DNA of 64,000 nt from an uncultured Saprospiraceae bacterium (GCA_937929945.1 CALFUK010000026.1:62001-126000); one strand, 5' to 3'. Shown: positions 19,974-29,270, counted from the first letter of the stretch. Numbers and translations: made by a program. The notes: generated from the letters alone by a model not told the origin.

Positions 19974-21500
19974 TTGGATCGACTTATCATACATATCATT
20001 TTTTGTTCGGTTTTTAGCCTTTCGGCTGCGGGCCAAGGCATTTTGATCTCTGATCAAGTCGGTAGATTATATGACTTGGATGTAAATACCTGCGAAGTCA
20101 CGAATCAAGTGATTCCTGATGCTGATGTGAAGGATATCAGCTACCTACCTGATGGTAGACTGGTAGGCGTGAGTGCTATAGGAGAACTTTGGGAGATTGA
20201 TCCCATAACTGGTGTCACTTTTTTGATACATCAGTTCGGAGAGCCAATAGGTGGAATATTCAATTCTTTGACGGCTGATGCTGAGGGTAATGTCTACACG
20301 ACGGGTACCGCAGGAGAACTGTTCGCCTATAATGTGAATACTGGAGTAGAGAGGTTTATTGGAGTGTTGCCAGCTGGAGCGACAGGTGATCTGAGTTTTT
20401 TCAATAATGACCTTTATGTGGCTGCAGACATCAATAAAATCTTTAAAGTTGACTTGACGAATCCTCCTCTCAGCGAGTTAATCATAAGTTCAGATCCTGA
20501 TCAGCCCATATTTGGTATTGTGACAAATGTGGAGATCTGCAACATAGCTCAGGTATACGCTATCTCTGGAGGTGATGAGAATGTGGTCTCTATCATTGAT
20601 TTTGAATCCAGAGAATTGGTGAGGAGATGTGTCATTGATTTTTCCATTCCTGGTGACATTAGTGATTTTGAGGTGTTTGGAGGTGCCAGTCTCGGAGAGT
20701 ACCGTGCTTCAGCCGTATTGATGATAGATGATGTGCAGGTAAATAATCCTGACTGCTGTGGAGAACTGGGTAGTATAGATGTCTCCGCCAGCGGAGGGGA
20801 GGGGACGCTCACTTATTCTATCGACAATGGTACTTTTCTACCAGGATCCATGATCGATGGGATAGCAGCTGGAAGGCATACTCTGCAAGCCATGGACGAA
20901 GCTGGCTGTGTGATTCAGGTAGAATTCGAGATTTTGCCAGAGGAGATGATTTCTATGGACCCCTTAGCTTTTGACTTTATTGATATTACTCCAACTGACT
21001 GCTTCGGGGATAATGGAAGAATCCAGGCAGTGATTACGGGCAGTGGCACTCAGGCTACCGGCAGTGGTACCATATTCTTTAATAATGCAGCTTTTGGCAC
21101 CGAGATAGATATAGAAGTGGACGCCGGCAGGTATCAGCTGTCAGCCATAGACGGCGGTACGATCAGAATCGACAGCCTCATCACAGTAGCGTCAGAAGGC
21201 TGTGATATCTACATCCCTAATGTGATCAGTGACAACAGTGTCCAAGGCAATAATAATCGATTCATCATATTCGCTCAGGAGGGTCTGAACCCTACCATAT
21301 TAACCTATCAGATCTTTGATCGATGGGGTAACAAAATGTACGAACGGTTTAATTTAGAGACGACGCAATTCTCCGAGTGGTGGGATGGGACCTGTAATGG
21401 ATCTCCCTGCGAAGAAGATGTCTATTCTTATTATGTGGAGATAGACTTAGGAAGAGGTAATGTGGAGGAGAGGGCTGGGACCGTGCTGTATCTAAAATAG
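19974..21500 (+). CDS. Secreted protein with T9SS type B (CHU_C) sorting domain
   Basis: A 508-residue protein starting at TTG 19974, since a stop lies just upstream in frame and no ATG precedes the signal peptide (residues 1-20, ending AAGQ). Residues about 22-235 resemble a beta-propeller of short repeats (SYLPDGRLVGVS, DAEGNVYTTG, FNNDLYVAAD). Residues about 255-400 are SprB-like repeat segments (GSIDVSASGGEGTLTYSIDNG). The last about 95 residues are the gliding-motility type CHU_C domain (IYIPNVIS, YQIFDRWGNKMYERF, WDGT), which directs T9SS export and surface attachment. It converges on and overlaps the RES toxin gene by 9 bp. Confidence 0.85.
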   Translation: MDRLIIHIIFCSVFSLSAAGQGILISDQVGRLYDLDVNTCEVTNQVIPDADVKDISYLPDGRLVGVSAIGELWEIDPITGVTFLIHQFGEPIGGIFNSLTADAEGNVYTTGTAGELFAYNVNTGVERFIGVLPAGATGDLSFFNNDLYVAADINKIFKVDLTNPPLSELIISSDPDQPIFGIVTNVEICNIAQVYAISGGDENVVSIIDFESRELVRRCVIDFSIPGDISDFEVFGGASLGEYRASAVLMIDDVQVNNPDCCGELGSIDVSASGGEGTLTYSIDNGTFLPGSMIDGIAAGRHTLQAMDEAGCVIQVEFEILPEEMISMDPLAFDFIDITPTDCFGDNGRIQAVITGSGTQATGSGTIFFNNAAFGTEIDIEVDAGRYQLSAIDGGTIRIDSLITVASEGCDIYIPNVISDNSVQGNNNRFIIFAQEGLNPTILTYQIFDRWGNKMYERFNLETTQFSEWWDGTCNGSPCEEDVYSYYVEIDLGRGNVEERAGTVLYLK

Positions 21501-21962
21501 TCGTCGATCGAAATGAAATGGCTCTGACTTGACGATGCGCACCTTTTTAAAATTTTTGTGAAAGGGATTAATTAAGACATTCCATTCGTCCTGGACTACA
21601 GCTGATGGTACTTTCATAGCAAGATATAGGTTCTCATAGATTAGCTGATCACCGATGTGCTTAGTGCTATCCAAGTAGGGGAATGAATTCCAATTAGTTG
21701 GCAGCTCAGTAGCTGTAACGACTTCACTATCTTCTGGGATATCGACTGTCAGCATCCAATACCGAGTCGGCATAGTCGCCGCTGTCACGTGTACCGCGAC
21801 TTCTGCCATAGCCAGTGATCGATTCGTAGCACAATAGATGATCTCTATACCAGCAGTATTCCAGCGACCGCCTCGGTACGCGGCACCTTTACCTGATAAG
21901 TTCTCTTTGTATTTTTCTCTGGTGAGTCTGTAGACGAGCATCTGGCTAAGCGAATATACCAT
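21492..21962 (-). CDS. RES domain toxin
   Basis: A 156-residue RES-domain protein, the toxin half of a RES/Xre module; characterised members degrade NAD+. The signature is present: Arg in YRLTREKY, GGRWNTAGIEIIYCA (about residues 29-43), and the Glu in SLAMAEVAVH (about 52). The conserved Ser near LINPFHKNF is not assigned with certainty. The start overlaps the antitoxin gene by 17 bp, so the two are translated together with the antitoxin first. The stop overlaps the convergent T9SS cargo gene by 9 bp. Confidence 0.9.
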   Translation of the reverse strand: MVYSLSQMLVYRLTREKYKENLSGKGAAYRGGRWNTAGIEIIYCATNRSLAMAEVAVHVTAATMPTRYWMLTVDIPEDSEVVTATELPTNWNSFPYLDSTKHIGDQLIYENLYLAMKVPSAVVQDEWNVLINPFHKNFKKVRIVKSEPFHFDRRLF

Positions 21963-22422
21963 GCTCCAGAGCCGTCAGCTCGGTCATGACTAAATCCTTA
22001 CCGTAGGAGTCTTTCAAAAGATCCAGAGGCTTCATACTGCCTAATGCAAAGGAGGGAGTGTCCAGCCATAATTTGAATCTTGTCATTTCATCAAAGACGG
22101 CTATACCTAAATTCATGACCTCTGCCATTTCTATGATTTTTTCTGATTGTATGGGCTTAAATCGCCTTTTCTCAGTGTGGTATCGCTGCAGTGACTTCAG
22201 TGATATTCCTAAATAGTCTGACCACTCTTGGGTGGAGAAAGGGAGAGCGGATTTTAGCTTATGAAAAAAGGAGTAGGGCAGACCAGCTTGGATGATTTTG
22301 ACGAGTGAAAACTTATCAAGCATGATATTATCCATACTGATCGTATCAGCATTAAGATAGCTACCCGATACCTCCTGAACTATGGAAATAAGCTCTTCTG
22401 TCATGTCATTGTATGTCGGCAT
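21946..22422 (-). CDS. Xre/MbcA/ParS-type antitoxin (DUF2384)
   Basis: A 158-residue antitoxin. An N-terminal helix-turn-helix-like region (QEWSDYLGISLKSLQRYHTE, about residues 65-84) should bind the promoter DNA; the C-terminal DUF2384 domain carries FKLWLDTPSFALGSMKPLDL (about 116-135) and TALEHGIFA, the toxin-binding part. It is transcribed first, followed by the RES toxin. The leader contains a short inverted TGAC/GTCA pair (about 22434-22453) that could be the autoregulatory operator, though weakly supported. Confidence 0.9.
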   Translation of the reverse strand: MPTYNDMTEELISIVQEVSGSYLNADTISMDNIMLDKFSLVKIIQAGLPYSFFHKLKSALPFSTQEWSDYLGISLKSLQRYHTEKRRFKPIQSEKIIEMAEVMNLGIAVFDEMTRFKLWLDTPSFALGSMKPLDLLKDSYGKDLVMTELTALEHGIFA

Positions 22423-22472
22423 AATTCCTCAATTGACCACTAATATACGTCATTTGTCTTGATTTAAAAAAT

Positions 22473-25271
22473 TTATTCCACCACTATTTTCTCTTTTGCC
22501 TCCGTTCCGTTTTTCTTAACTAATAGCTGATAGACTCCTTTAGGTAGGTATAGGATGCCATTGTCTGCGGTGCTTACTTTTTCTTCTGTGCTCAGGTTCT
22601 TTTTATTTTTTTCTTCCATACTCAAATCGTATTTGATGATAGAGTATCCTGCAGGCACTTTTTCACTCCATTGCTTAAGTGTTTGACCTTCTTCCGTTTC
22701 TACTTCTAAGCTTATTTTACCTGCGGATTTGGAATATACACTCAGGCCTATTTCTTGCTTGACGGGCTCTCTGTAGCTGGCGTATATTTTTCCAGCATTG
22801 GGCTTATGCTTCAGTTTTCCGATGCTGAATAATGCGACCTCTTCGTTCTTGATGTCATTGTACTCTCGTAGGGCTGAGATATCTGCCTTGTATATTGATC
22901 TACCATGGGTACCAATCAGCATGTGATTATCCCTGGGATGGATTACGATGTCATGTACAGGGACATGCGGCAGTCCATTCTTCAGTCTTTCAAAATGTTG
23001 TCCCTGGTCAAAGCTAACATAGCTGCCAAAGTCTGTGCCTACATACAATAGATTTTCGTTTTCGGGGTCTTCTTTGATGACGTTGATGGGGTAGTCTGGC
23101 AGTGTCTGGCTGATTGATGTCCATGTCTGTCCATAGTCATCACTGACATAGAGGTAAGGACGGAAGTCATCTGAGCGGTATCCATTGAGTGAAGCATAGA
23201 CTCTGCTTTTCAGATGTGATGATGCCTGCACTCGACTGACCCATCGATCCGCTGGCAGACCTTCGCTGATCAGTGTCCAGCTGTGGCCGCCATCTTGTGT
23301 CACCTGAATGTTGCCATCATCACTGCCAGTGTAGATGAGCCCAAACTGAAGTGGGCTTTCGTGTATGGCAGATAGCGTACCGAATGGTACGTCTCCTTTT
23401 TTTCCTCCTTTGGTTAAGTCATCTGATATGGCATCGAAGTGGTCCCCTTGATCCATTGACCTGAAGAGCTTATTAGCCCCCATGTAGATGATGTCTTGAT
23501 TGTGCTCACTTAGGTGGATAGGTGCCATCCAGTTCCACCTGAGTGGTGCCTCACCTAATTCATGCGTAGGCGTGATTCTTTTTCTTTTGCCGGTCTGACT
23601 GTTGATGCGGAAGTAATTACCAAACTGAAATCCAGTGTAGAATGTCTGATTGTCTCGAGTGTCGATGGCTGTCTGCATGCCGTCTCCTCCCATGACGCGC
23701 TGGTATGGGTATTTACCATTAGAGTGCCAGCCAGAGTTAGCGTTGTAGGTATGTTTGCCCTTCCAGACACCATTGTCTTGCAGGCCTCCGTAGACATTAT
23801 ATGGCTTCTCCATATCGACAGCGATGTGATAGAACTGGCCTACGGACGGCGAGTTACACTTGATCCAGTGCTCACCATCATCATAGCTGATATTTATACC
23901 TCCGTCGTTACCATTGATGATGTGCCCGTCCCTCGCTGGATTGATCCATAGTGCATGATGATCAGAGTGTACATTCTCAGAGCCGATGTACTTAAAGGTT
24001 TGGCCACCATTTTCTGATCTGATGAGGGGCACTCCACCTACGAATACTTCATTCAAATCACTCGGATGGGCACTCACTAAGCCAAAGTAATAGCCATAAG
24101 AATTATATACCCTGTCTAAGTAGTCTTCGTGAGTTTTCTTCCATGTCTCTCCTCCATCATCGCTGGCGTACAGCTCAGCTGCGATCACTGGCGTATCGAA
24201 TAACAGACTGTTAGCGTTCTCGAGATAGCTCGCCAGATCTGCGGGTACCGCCTCTTTATTTTTGATCATGGTTTTGACTGATTCAGCACTGTACTTTTTA
24301 GGGAAGTTATTATCCTTTAGGTAGTCGCTCAGGTCTTCATCAGACAGCTTTTCAAATTCGGATTCACTCATCGTCTTAAAGTCATCCTTCGTTAGGCTGG
24401 TTTGGTCCTTCTTGTCCTCAGGTGGCCTTCTGAAATAATTGTCTAAGAGGGCATAGAGCCTGGTATTGCCATCACTAGATGAGATACTAAGGCCGATTCT
24501 GCCGACACCTTCTCCCTGTGGAAATCCCCCCGAGAGCTTTTTCCACGAGCTGCCTCCATCGACGGACTTATAGATGCCTGACCCTTCTCCTGACTCTACA
24601 AAGTTCCAGGCTCTTCGCTCTCGCTCCCAAGCTGCTGCATAGAGAGTATTTGGATCATTGGGGTCTCTGACCAGGTCTACCACACCGCAGTTATCATGTA
24701 TGTATAGCGTCTTTGTCCAGGTAGTACCTTGATCTGTACTTAGAAAGATGCCTCGCTCTTCATTCGGAGAGTATAGATGGCCCAGTGCGGCTACGATGAT
24801 ATTATTTGAGTCATCAGGATGCACCAAGACTTTGCCTATGTGGTGTGTGTCCTCCAGTCCTTTTTTACTCCAGTTTTTTCCATGATCTTCACTCATGTAC
24901 ATGCCCTTACCTGAGTAAGAAGATCGGCTAGAATTGACCTCTCCAGACCCCAGCCAGATGCGATGATTATCCCAGTCTACATCAAAGTCGCCGATCGTTA
25001 TCACATCTTCATGGTCAAATATGGGTTCGAAGCTGGTGCCATTATTTTCAGTATACCATAAGCCTCCAGAGGCATATGCCACATAGAATTTTGTCGGGTC
25101 TTCTGGATTAACCTCCAGATCACTGACTCTACCACTAAAGATCGTAGGTCCAATATTTTCGAACGGGACATGTTCTACCGGATTGATTCCCGTAGATGTT
25201 GGATTTTCGTTCGTCTGACCGTAGATAAGAGTAGTCAGAAGGATAAAGCTGAGACTGAGAATAAAGCGCAT
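22473..25271 (-). CDS. Large secreted Asp-box beta-propeller protein (sortilin/BNR type)
   Basis: A 932-residue protein with a signal peptide (residues 1-19, LIYGQ). About eleven Asp-box motifs of the form SxDxGxxW are seen, such as SEDHGKNW, STDQGTTW, SVDGGSSW, SDDGGETW, TQDGGHSW and SDDYGQTW, giving two stacked beta-propellers as in sortilin/VPS10 and BNR-repeat proteins. A Lys/Asp/Glu-rich insert lies at about residues 280-345. The final about 90 residues look like a FlgD-type Ig fold ending GVYQLLVKKNGTEAKEKIVV. Related proteins are annotated as glycosyl hydrolases, but no catalytic residues are evident. Substrate unknown. Confidence 0.8.
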   Translation of the reverse strand: MRFILSLSFILLTTLIYGQTNENPTSTGINPVEHVPFENIGPTIFSGRVSDLEVNPEDPTKFYVAYASGGLWYTENNGTSFEPIFDHEDVITIGDFDVDWDNHRIWLGSGEVNSSRSSYSGKGMYMSEDHGKNWSKKGLEDTHHIGKVLVHPDDSNNIIVAALGHLYSPNEERGIFLSTDQGTTWTKTLYIHDNCGVVDLVRDPNDPNTLYAAAWERERRAWNFVESGEGSGIYKSVDGGSSWKKLSGGFPQGEGVGRIGLSISSSDGNTRLYALLDNYFRRPPEDKKDQTSLTKDDFKTMSESEFEKLSDEDLSDYLKDNNFPKKYSAESVKTMIKNKEAVPADLASYLENANSLLFDTPVIAAELYASDDGGETWKKTHEDYLDRVYNSYGYYFGLVSAHPSDLNEVFVGGVPLIRSENGGQTFKYIGSENVHSDHHALWINPARDGHIINGNDGGINISYDDGEHWIKCNSPSVGQFYHIAVDMEKPYNVYGGLQDNGVWKGKHTYNANSGWHSNGKYPYQRVMGGDGMQTAIDTRDNQTFYTGFQFGNYFRINSQTGKRKRITPTHELGEAPLRWNWMAPIHLSEHNQDIIYMGANKLFRSMDQGDHFDAISDDLTKGGKKGDVPFGTLSAIHESPLQFGLIYTGSDDGNIQVTQDGGHSWTLISEGLPADRWVSRVQASSHLKSRVYASLNGYRSDDFRPYLYVSDDYGQTWTSISQTLPDYPINVIKEDPENENLLYVGTDFGSYVSFDQGQHFERLKNGLPHVPVHDIVIHPRDNHMLIGTHGRSIYKADISALREYNDIKNEEVALFSIGKLKHKPNAGKIYASYREPVKQEIGLSVYSKSAGKISLEVETEEGQTLKQWSEKVPAGYSIIKYDLSMEEKNKKNLSTEEKVSTADNGILYLPKGVYQLLVKKNGTEAKEKIVVE

Positions 25272-25383
25272 GTGAAAGGTTTAATAGAATAATATCGATG
25301 TGTAATTTAATTTGAATGTACGATTATGCAGCGATTACTCATAATTATTGTTTGCTCAGGTGTTCACCACTTTCCTTACGTAA

Positions 25384-25413
25384 GAAAGGCCACCTGGTTA
25401 TTGGTGACCTTTC
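25384..25413 (-). terminator. Probable terminator hairpin after the DUF4252 operon
   Basis: GAAAGG-C-CACC (25384-25394), loop of 8, GGTG-A-CCTTTC (25403-25413), with one mismatch. It lies about 85 bp beyond the last minus-strand gene of the sigma factor operon. The T-tract on the minus strand is weak (TTTCTTAC). Confidence 0.45.
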
Positions 25414-25496
25414 ATCGTTTAGCGATGATTACTTGCGTGATCTGCTACTATTTTTTTGAGACTTATTTTAGTAGTCTTAGTCCTCTTCTATTTGGT

Positions 25497-26015
25497 CTAT
25501 GGATTGATCTCTGACCTAAGCTTGTAGTTGAGATCTTTGAATATATTGAGTGGTAGATCTAACTTGAGTCTGAGTACGATAAATTCTTCCTGATCATCGA
25601 TTAAAAAGACCAGTTGTTTGATTTTCTCTTTTTTTTCTACTGCGAATAAGTTCACATTAGTCCCCTTTGATCTGATGCGGAGATACTCATCATAGCCGTC
25701 TTTATTCACCATGGTTTTGATGAGCTCTTGCACGGCGTTCTCAGGGATCGTGTTTCCTTCTTCCATGACGAAGACCCTGATATTTTTCACATGTTCGGAT
25801 AGCTTGACATAGTCCGCCAGGTCTTCGTCGTCCTCCATTTTAGAGGCAAATTTCACTGACCCTTCGAAGAACCATCCGGGTAGTGATAGGGCTGTTGTGT
25901 TTTCATGCTTCAGGTATTTATTGATGAATTTATCGACACTCTTTTGTCCGAAGGAGATGCTGGTGCAAGCTATGATAAGCAGTCCGATTTGGATGATTTT
26001 AGCCAGTCTATTCAT
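25497..26015 (-). CDS. DUF4252 protein, second copy
   Basis: A 172-residue exported protein with a signal peptide (residues 1-23, ending SFG) and the DUF4252 pattern: a start like KSVDKFINKYLKHENTTALSLPGW, a central region with VKNIRVFVMEE, and a beta-rich end (IKQLVFLIDDQEEFIVLRLKLDL). Function unknown; the family sits in Bacteroidota sigma factor operons. It overlaps the first copy by 8 bp and is its paralogue. Confidence 0.85.
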   Translation of the reverse strand: MNRLAKIIQIGLLIIACTSISFGQKSVDKFINKYLKHENTTALSLPGWFFEGSVKFASKMEDDEDLADYVKLSEHVKNIRVFVMEEGNTIPENAVQELIKTMVNKDGYDEYLRIRSKGTNVNLFAVEKKEKIKQLVFLIDDQEEFIVLRLKLDLPLNIFKDLNYKLRSEINP

Positions 26016-26529
26016 GGTCTAGTTTTTCGAGTTTATCTACATGCTTGATGTCCATACTCTTCGCTAGTCTGCCAATGGTCTTGAGGTCTATATCACCGAC
26101 GAAGCTCATGAGGACAAACTCATCTCCACCGACCAGCAGCAGGAGTTCCTGTACTATATTGCCATTGTCAGTATCCTTGACCAAGAACTTGACATTATCG
26201 CCTTCTGATCTGACAGTCATGAGCTCTTCGTATTCATTGGTGTTGATCATGCTGATGGCTTCTTTGTAGAGAGCGGCACTGTTTATTTCAGATGTCAGGA
26301 TTTTAAGGCCTTTCAGATTGGCTATCATATCCGTGATCTCTTGATCTATTTTTTCATCAGCGCCTTCAGCTACCTTGGAAAACATGCTGAACATCTTAGG
26401 ACTGACGTAGACCATGGTGAATCTGTCGTCATCCTTGTACTTAGAGAAATACTTATCGATAGCGTCTGCTTGTCCGAAGCAGGCGCTGGCCCCTATGAGG
26501 ATGATAATGATGATGCCTATATATTTCAT
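26008..26529 (-). CDS. DUF4252 protein, first copy
   Basis: A 173-residue exported protein with a signal peptide (residues 1-19, ACFGQ; Cys17 precedes the cleavage, so a lipoprotein is possible). It carries the DUF4252 pattern AIDKYFSKYKDDDRFTMVYV, LKGLKILTSE and VQELLLLVGGDEFVLMSFVG. It follows the anti-sigma-like gene by about 60 bp and overlaps the second DUF4252 gene. Role unknown; probably a cell-envelope protein under the operon's own sigma factor. Confidence 0.85.
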   Translation of the reverse strand: MKYIGIIIIILIGASACFGQADAIDKYFSKYKDDDRFTMVYVSPKMFSMFSKVAEGADEKIDQEITDMIANLKGLKILTSEINSAALYKEAISMINTNEYEELMTVRSEGDNVKFLVKDTDNGNIVQELLLLVGGDEFVLMSFVGDIDLKTIGRLAKSMDIKHVDKLEKLDHE

Positions 26530-26589
26530 TTTACTTTTTTTTAATTTTAGAAATGTGTGTAGTCGAATATGTGCGCGCGCGATATTTAG

Positions 26590-27102
26590 TTATTGATTGA
26601 TTTTATTGATAGCTCTGCTGATGGGTAGCATAGGACTGGTGACTTCCTCTTCAGTCTGATTGATTTTAGTTTTCAAAAATGACAGGGCCTCCATAGTGAT
26701 AGCGTAGGCTTCGTCAAGATCTTCGTGCTCATGCAGCTCAGTATATTTACCAACATATTGGCTGCTCCTGGAAGTGAGCTGCTGGTCGCTTAGATTGAGA
26801 AAAAGGCCATAACTCGCCATGAGAAAGATGATCGCCGCTGCGTATTTCATCAGGGGTCTTATCCTGACTATGATGCCTTGCTTATTCTCGTATGCCGCTA
26901 CGATTTCTTCTGATAGGGTGACACGATCATTGAGTCTGAGCTGAGTTGATTGGCTGTAGTGCAGGAATATCTCTTGATATGCTCTATGCGCTTCATCGAT
27001 TTGGCTCCCATGAAAATATTCTTTCAGTAGTTTTTCATCTTCTATGCTCGTCTCAGCATCCCAGTACTTTTCGAGTAGCTGATCTATTAGTACCTTATTC
27101 AT
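26590..27102 (-). CDS. Putative anti-sigma factor, membrane protein
   Basis: A 170-residue protein with a cytoplasmic N-terminal part (residues 1-85, including LLEKYWDAETSIEDEKLLKEYF, the zinc-free anti-sigma-like start common in Bacteroidota), one transmembrane helix (about 86-105) and a short outer part. It overlaps the ECF sigma factor gene by 8 bp, the usual arrangement of sigma and its inhibitor. The role is inferred from size, topology and neighbourhood. Confidence 0.7.
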   Translation of the reverse strand: MNKVLIDQLLEKYWDAETSIEDEKLLKEYFHGSQIDEAHRAYQEIFLHYSQSTQLRLNDRVTLSEEIVAAYENKQGIIVRIRPLMKYAAAIIFLMASYGLFLNLSDQQLTSRSSQYVGKYTELHEHEDLDEAYAITMEALSFLKTKINQTEEEVTSPMLPISRAINKINQ

Positions 27103-27598
27103 AATCTTTTCTGTTAATTTTTTTCTTGAGATGATGGCGCGCTCTATGCAGATGCACCTTCACCTGATCATTGGTATATCCAGTGATGTCGCTGATTTCT
27201 CGATAAGAGTATCCTTCTATGTCTCTCAGTTGGATCACTGTCTTTTGTTTGTCTGATAGTTCATTGATGATTGATTCTATTCGGCCCAGATTATCTTTGG
27301 ATTGCACCTGTTCATAAGGAGATCTACCCGAGTCTTTGATGAAGTGAAAATCTTCAATATCATTCGTTCTGAATTTTCTTTTTCTCGTCTTATCAATCGA
27401 TAGGTTTCTCGCCAAGGTCATGCACCAGGCTTCTTTATTATCAATGGTCTTAAAATGCTCTTTTTTCTTCCATAGTTTGATCAGGAGTTCTTGCACTACG
27501 TCCTCAGCTTCCATCACATCTCCTACGATTCTTAATGCATATCGATAGAGTTTATCTTTAAATGGATTGATAGTTAGTATAATTTCTTTCATTTGCAT
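27095..27598 (-). CDS. ECF RNA polymerase sigma factor
   Basis: A 167-residue sigma-70 family factor. Region 2 is visible (NPFKDKLYRYALRIVGDVMEAEDVVQELLIKLW in the first 45 residues) and region 4 with its helix-turn-helix (IQLRDIEGYSYREISDITGY, about 122-141, then QVKVHLHRARHHLKKK). Region 3 is absent, as in the extracytoplasmic group. First gene of a four-gene minus-strand operon: sigma, anti-sigma-like, two DUF4252. It is divergent from the LptF/G gene. Confidence 0.95.
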   Translation of the reverse strand: MQMKEIILTINPFKDKLYRYALRIVGDVMEAEDVVQELLIKLWKKKEHFKTIDNKEAWCMTLARNLSIDKTRKRKFRTNDIEDFHFIKDSGRSPYEQVQSKDNLGRIESIINELSDKQKTVIQLRDIEGYSYREISDITGYTNDQVKVHLHRARHHLKKKINRKDYE

Positions 27599-27710
27599 TA
27601 CAGTAAAGAGACGGTCTCGTCGTTATTAATGTTACAGCGTAGGCTGGGTTTTATATTTTTTTCAAAATACTTGATACCATACAAGGTGGCTACAGGCCTC
27701 TTAACGTGCA

Positions 27711-29270
27711 ATGATATTCGATAAACGCATAGATAATTTTGTCGCAAGGTCGTACATAGTGCCCTATGTATTCTCTTTTTTGATTGCTCAGTTTGTACTG
27801 GTCATGCAGTTCTTGTGGCAGTACATCGATGATATTACTGGTAAGGGCATCGGTACCCTAGAGATTTTGGAGGTGGTGTTTTACTTTTCCTTGACGCTCA
27901 CGCCTAAGTCTATTCCCATTACCATCTTATTATCCTCGGTCTTTGTTTTTGGGAATATGTCCGAACGCTTTGAGCTGACCAGTCTGAAGTCAGCGGGGAT
28001 TTCATTTTTTAGGATTGCCAGAGTCGGCATTTTTTTAGCTGTTCTCACGGCCTTTCTTTCGATCGTAGCCAGTAATCTGCTCGTGCCAAAGGCTAATTTC
28101 ATTTTCTATAAGAAGTTTGATGCCATCCGAAAGCAGAAGCCGGCCTTAGTCATAGAGCAGGGCATCTTCAATGAAGATTTTACTGGATATAAGATTTACG
28201 TGACGGAAAAAGATGAGTCAGGACGTCATATCTCTAATGTATACATCTATGATCAGACCGAAGCGGAGATAGGCAGAAATAACCTGATTACGGCTAAGCA
28301 GGGCACCATGAGCGTCACGGATGATGGCCAATACTTTATCATGAAGCTTTCTGATGGTGAGCACTATCAAGAGATCAAAGAGAAACCCAAAGCCATAGCC
28401 GAAAGTGGTAAGCAATACCCTTATTCACGCACCAGATTTAAGTCATGGGAGAAGCGGTTTGACATGAGCGAGTTTGCCCTGAATGAAAATAATAACCTAT
28501 CCACCCGTAGGACTTTTGATTTATTGAATACCCCCCAGTTATTGACCTCCATTGATTCAGTCGACCGAGAGATTAATATATTGAGTGGGAGTAATGTCCA
28601 CGACTTTAATAAGTTGATCAACATAGAAACCTTTCAAAAACTCGAGGACATCAATGGACCAGCGGAAATCAGTAGCTTCAATTCTGCCCTGGCACGAGGG
28701 ATGTCAAAAGCAAAGGAAAAAACCTCCGTGGAGTACGTTGATAATTTGAAAAAACAAAAGCATTACAACTACATCGTGTCTAATTTCCAACTGGCTGACA
28801 TTGATATGGACACAGTATCATCATTCTATCAGACCCTTAGCTTAAAAGAACGCAAGGGCGTGATTAACTCCGCTACGACGAAAGCCAACCACCTGAAAAA
28901 TCAGCTCAACGGGACCGACTCTAAACTTAAGAACATCAACATCAAAAAAACGTGGTATACCTATAAGCTCAATCTACAGTACAGCTGGGCAGCGATTTGC
29001 ATCTTATTTTTATTCATTGGGGCCCCTTTTGGATCCATCATCAAGAAAGGGGGATTTGGATTCCCACTATTGATGGCCATTATTTTCTTTATGAGTTTCA
29101 TTATCCTGAATATCATGGGGGAGAAGCTCATGCGGGCGGACACATTAGGTCCTTACATGGCTGCGTGGCTGCCTAATGTGGTGTTACTTCCATTCGCCGT
29201 AGTATTTACCTTGAAAGCGATCAATGATTCTGATTTGAGTTTGGATAGCTTCTTTAGCAAGTTTACTTAG
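27711..29270 (+). CDS. LptF/LptG family permease
   Basis: A 519-residue YjgP/YjgQ family protein, the membrane part of the LptBFG transporter that extracts lipopolysaccharide from the inner membrane. Three N-terminal helices (about 15-37, 55-75 and 97-118), a periplasmic jellyroll region, a long charged and partly coiled insert (about 245-400), and three C-terminal helices (about 420-510) are visible. Whether it is F or G cannot be decided. The 3' end overlaps convergent xseB by 8 bp. Confidence 0.92.
   Translation: MIFDKRIDNFVARSYIVPYVFSFLIAQFVLVMQFLWQYIDDITGKGIGTLEILEVVFYFSLTLTPKSIPITILLSSVFVFGNMSERFELTSLKSAGISFFRIARVGIFLAVLTAFLSIVASNLLVPKANFIFYKKFDAIRKQKPALVIEQGIFNEDFTGYKIYVTEKDESGRHISNVYIYDQTEAEIGRNNLITAKQGTMSVTDDGQYFIMKLSDGEHYQEIKEKPKAIAESGKQYPYSRTRFKSWEKRFDMSEFALNENNNLSTRRTFDLLNTPQLLTSIDSVDREINILSGSNVHDFNKLINIETFQKLEDINGPAEISSFNSALARGMSKAKEKTSVEYVDNLKKQKHYNYIVSNFQLADIDMDTVSSFYQTLSLKERKGVINSATTKANHLKNQLNGTDSKLKNINIKKTWYTYKLNLQYSWAAICILFLFIGAPFGSIIKKGGFGFPLLMAIIFFMSFIILNIMGEKLMRADTLGPYMAAWLPNVVLLPFAVVFTLKAINDSDLSLDSFFSKFT

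Noticed and set aside
25326-25514. 62-codon frame in the hairpin region after the DUF4252 operon
   Set aside because: It covers the terminator-like hairpins and overlaps the DUF4252 gene end; composition is not gene-like.
26570-26580. Alternating CG run (GTGCGCGCGCGA)
   Set aside because: Too short to assign a role; may be chance in a leader region.
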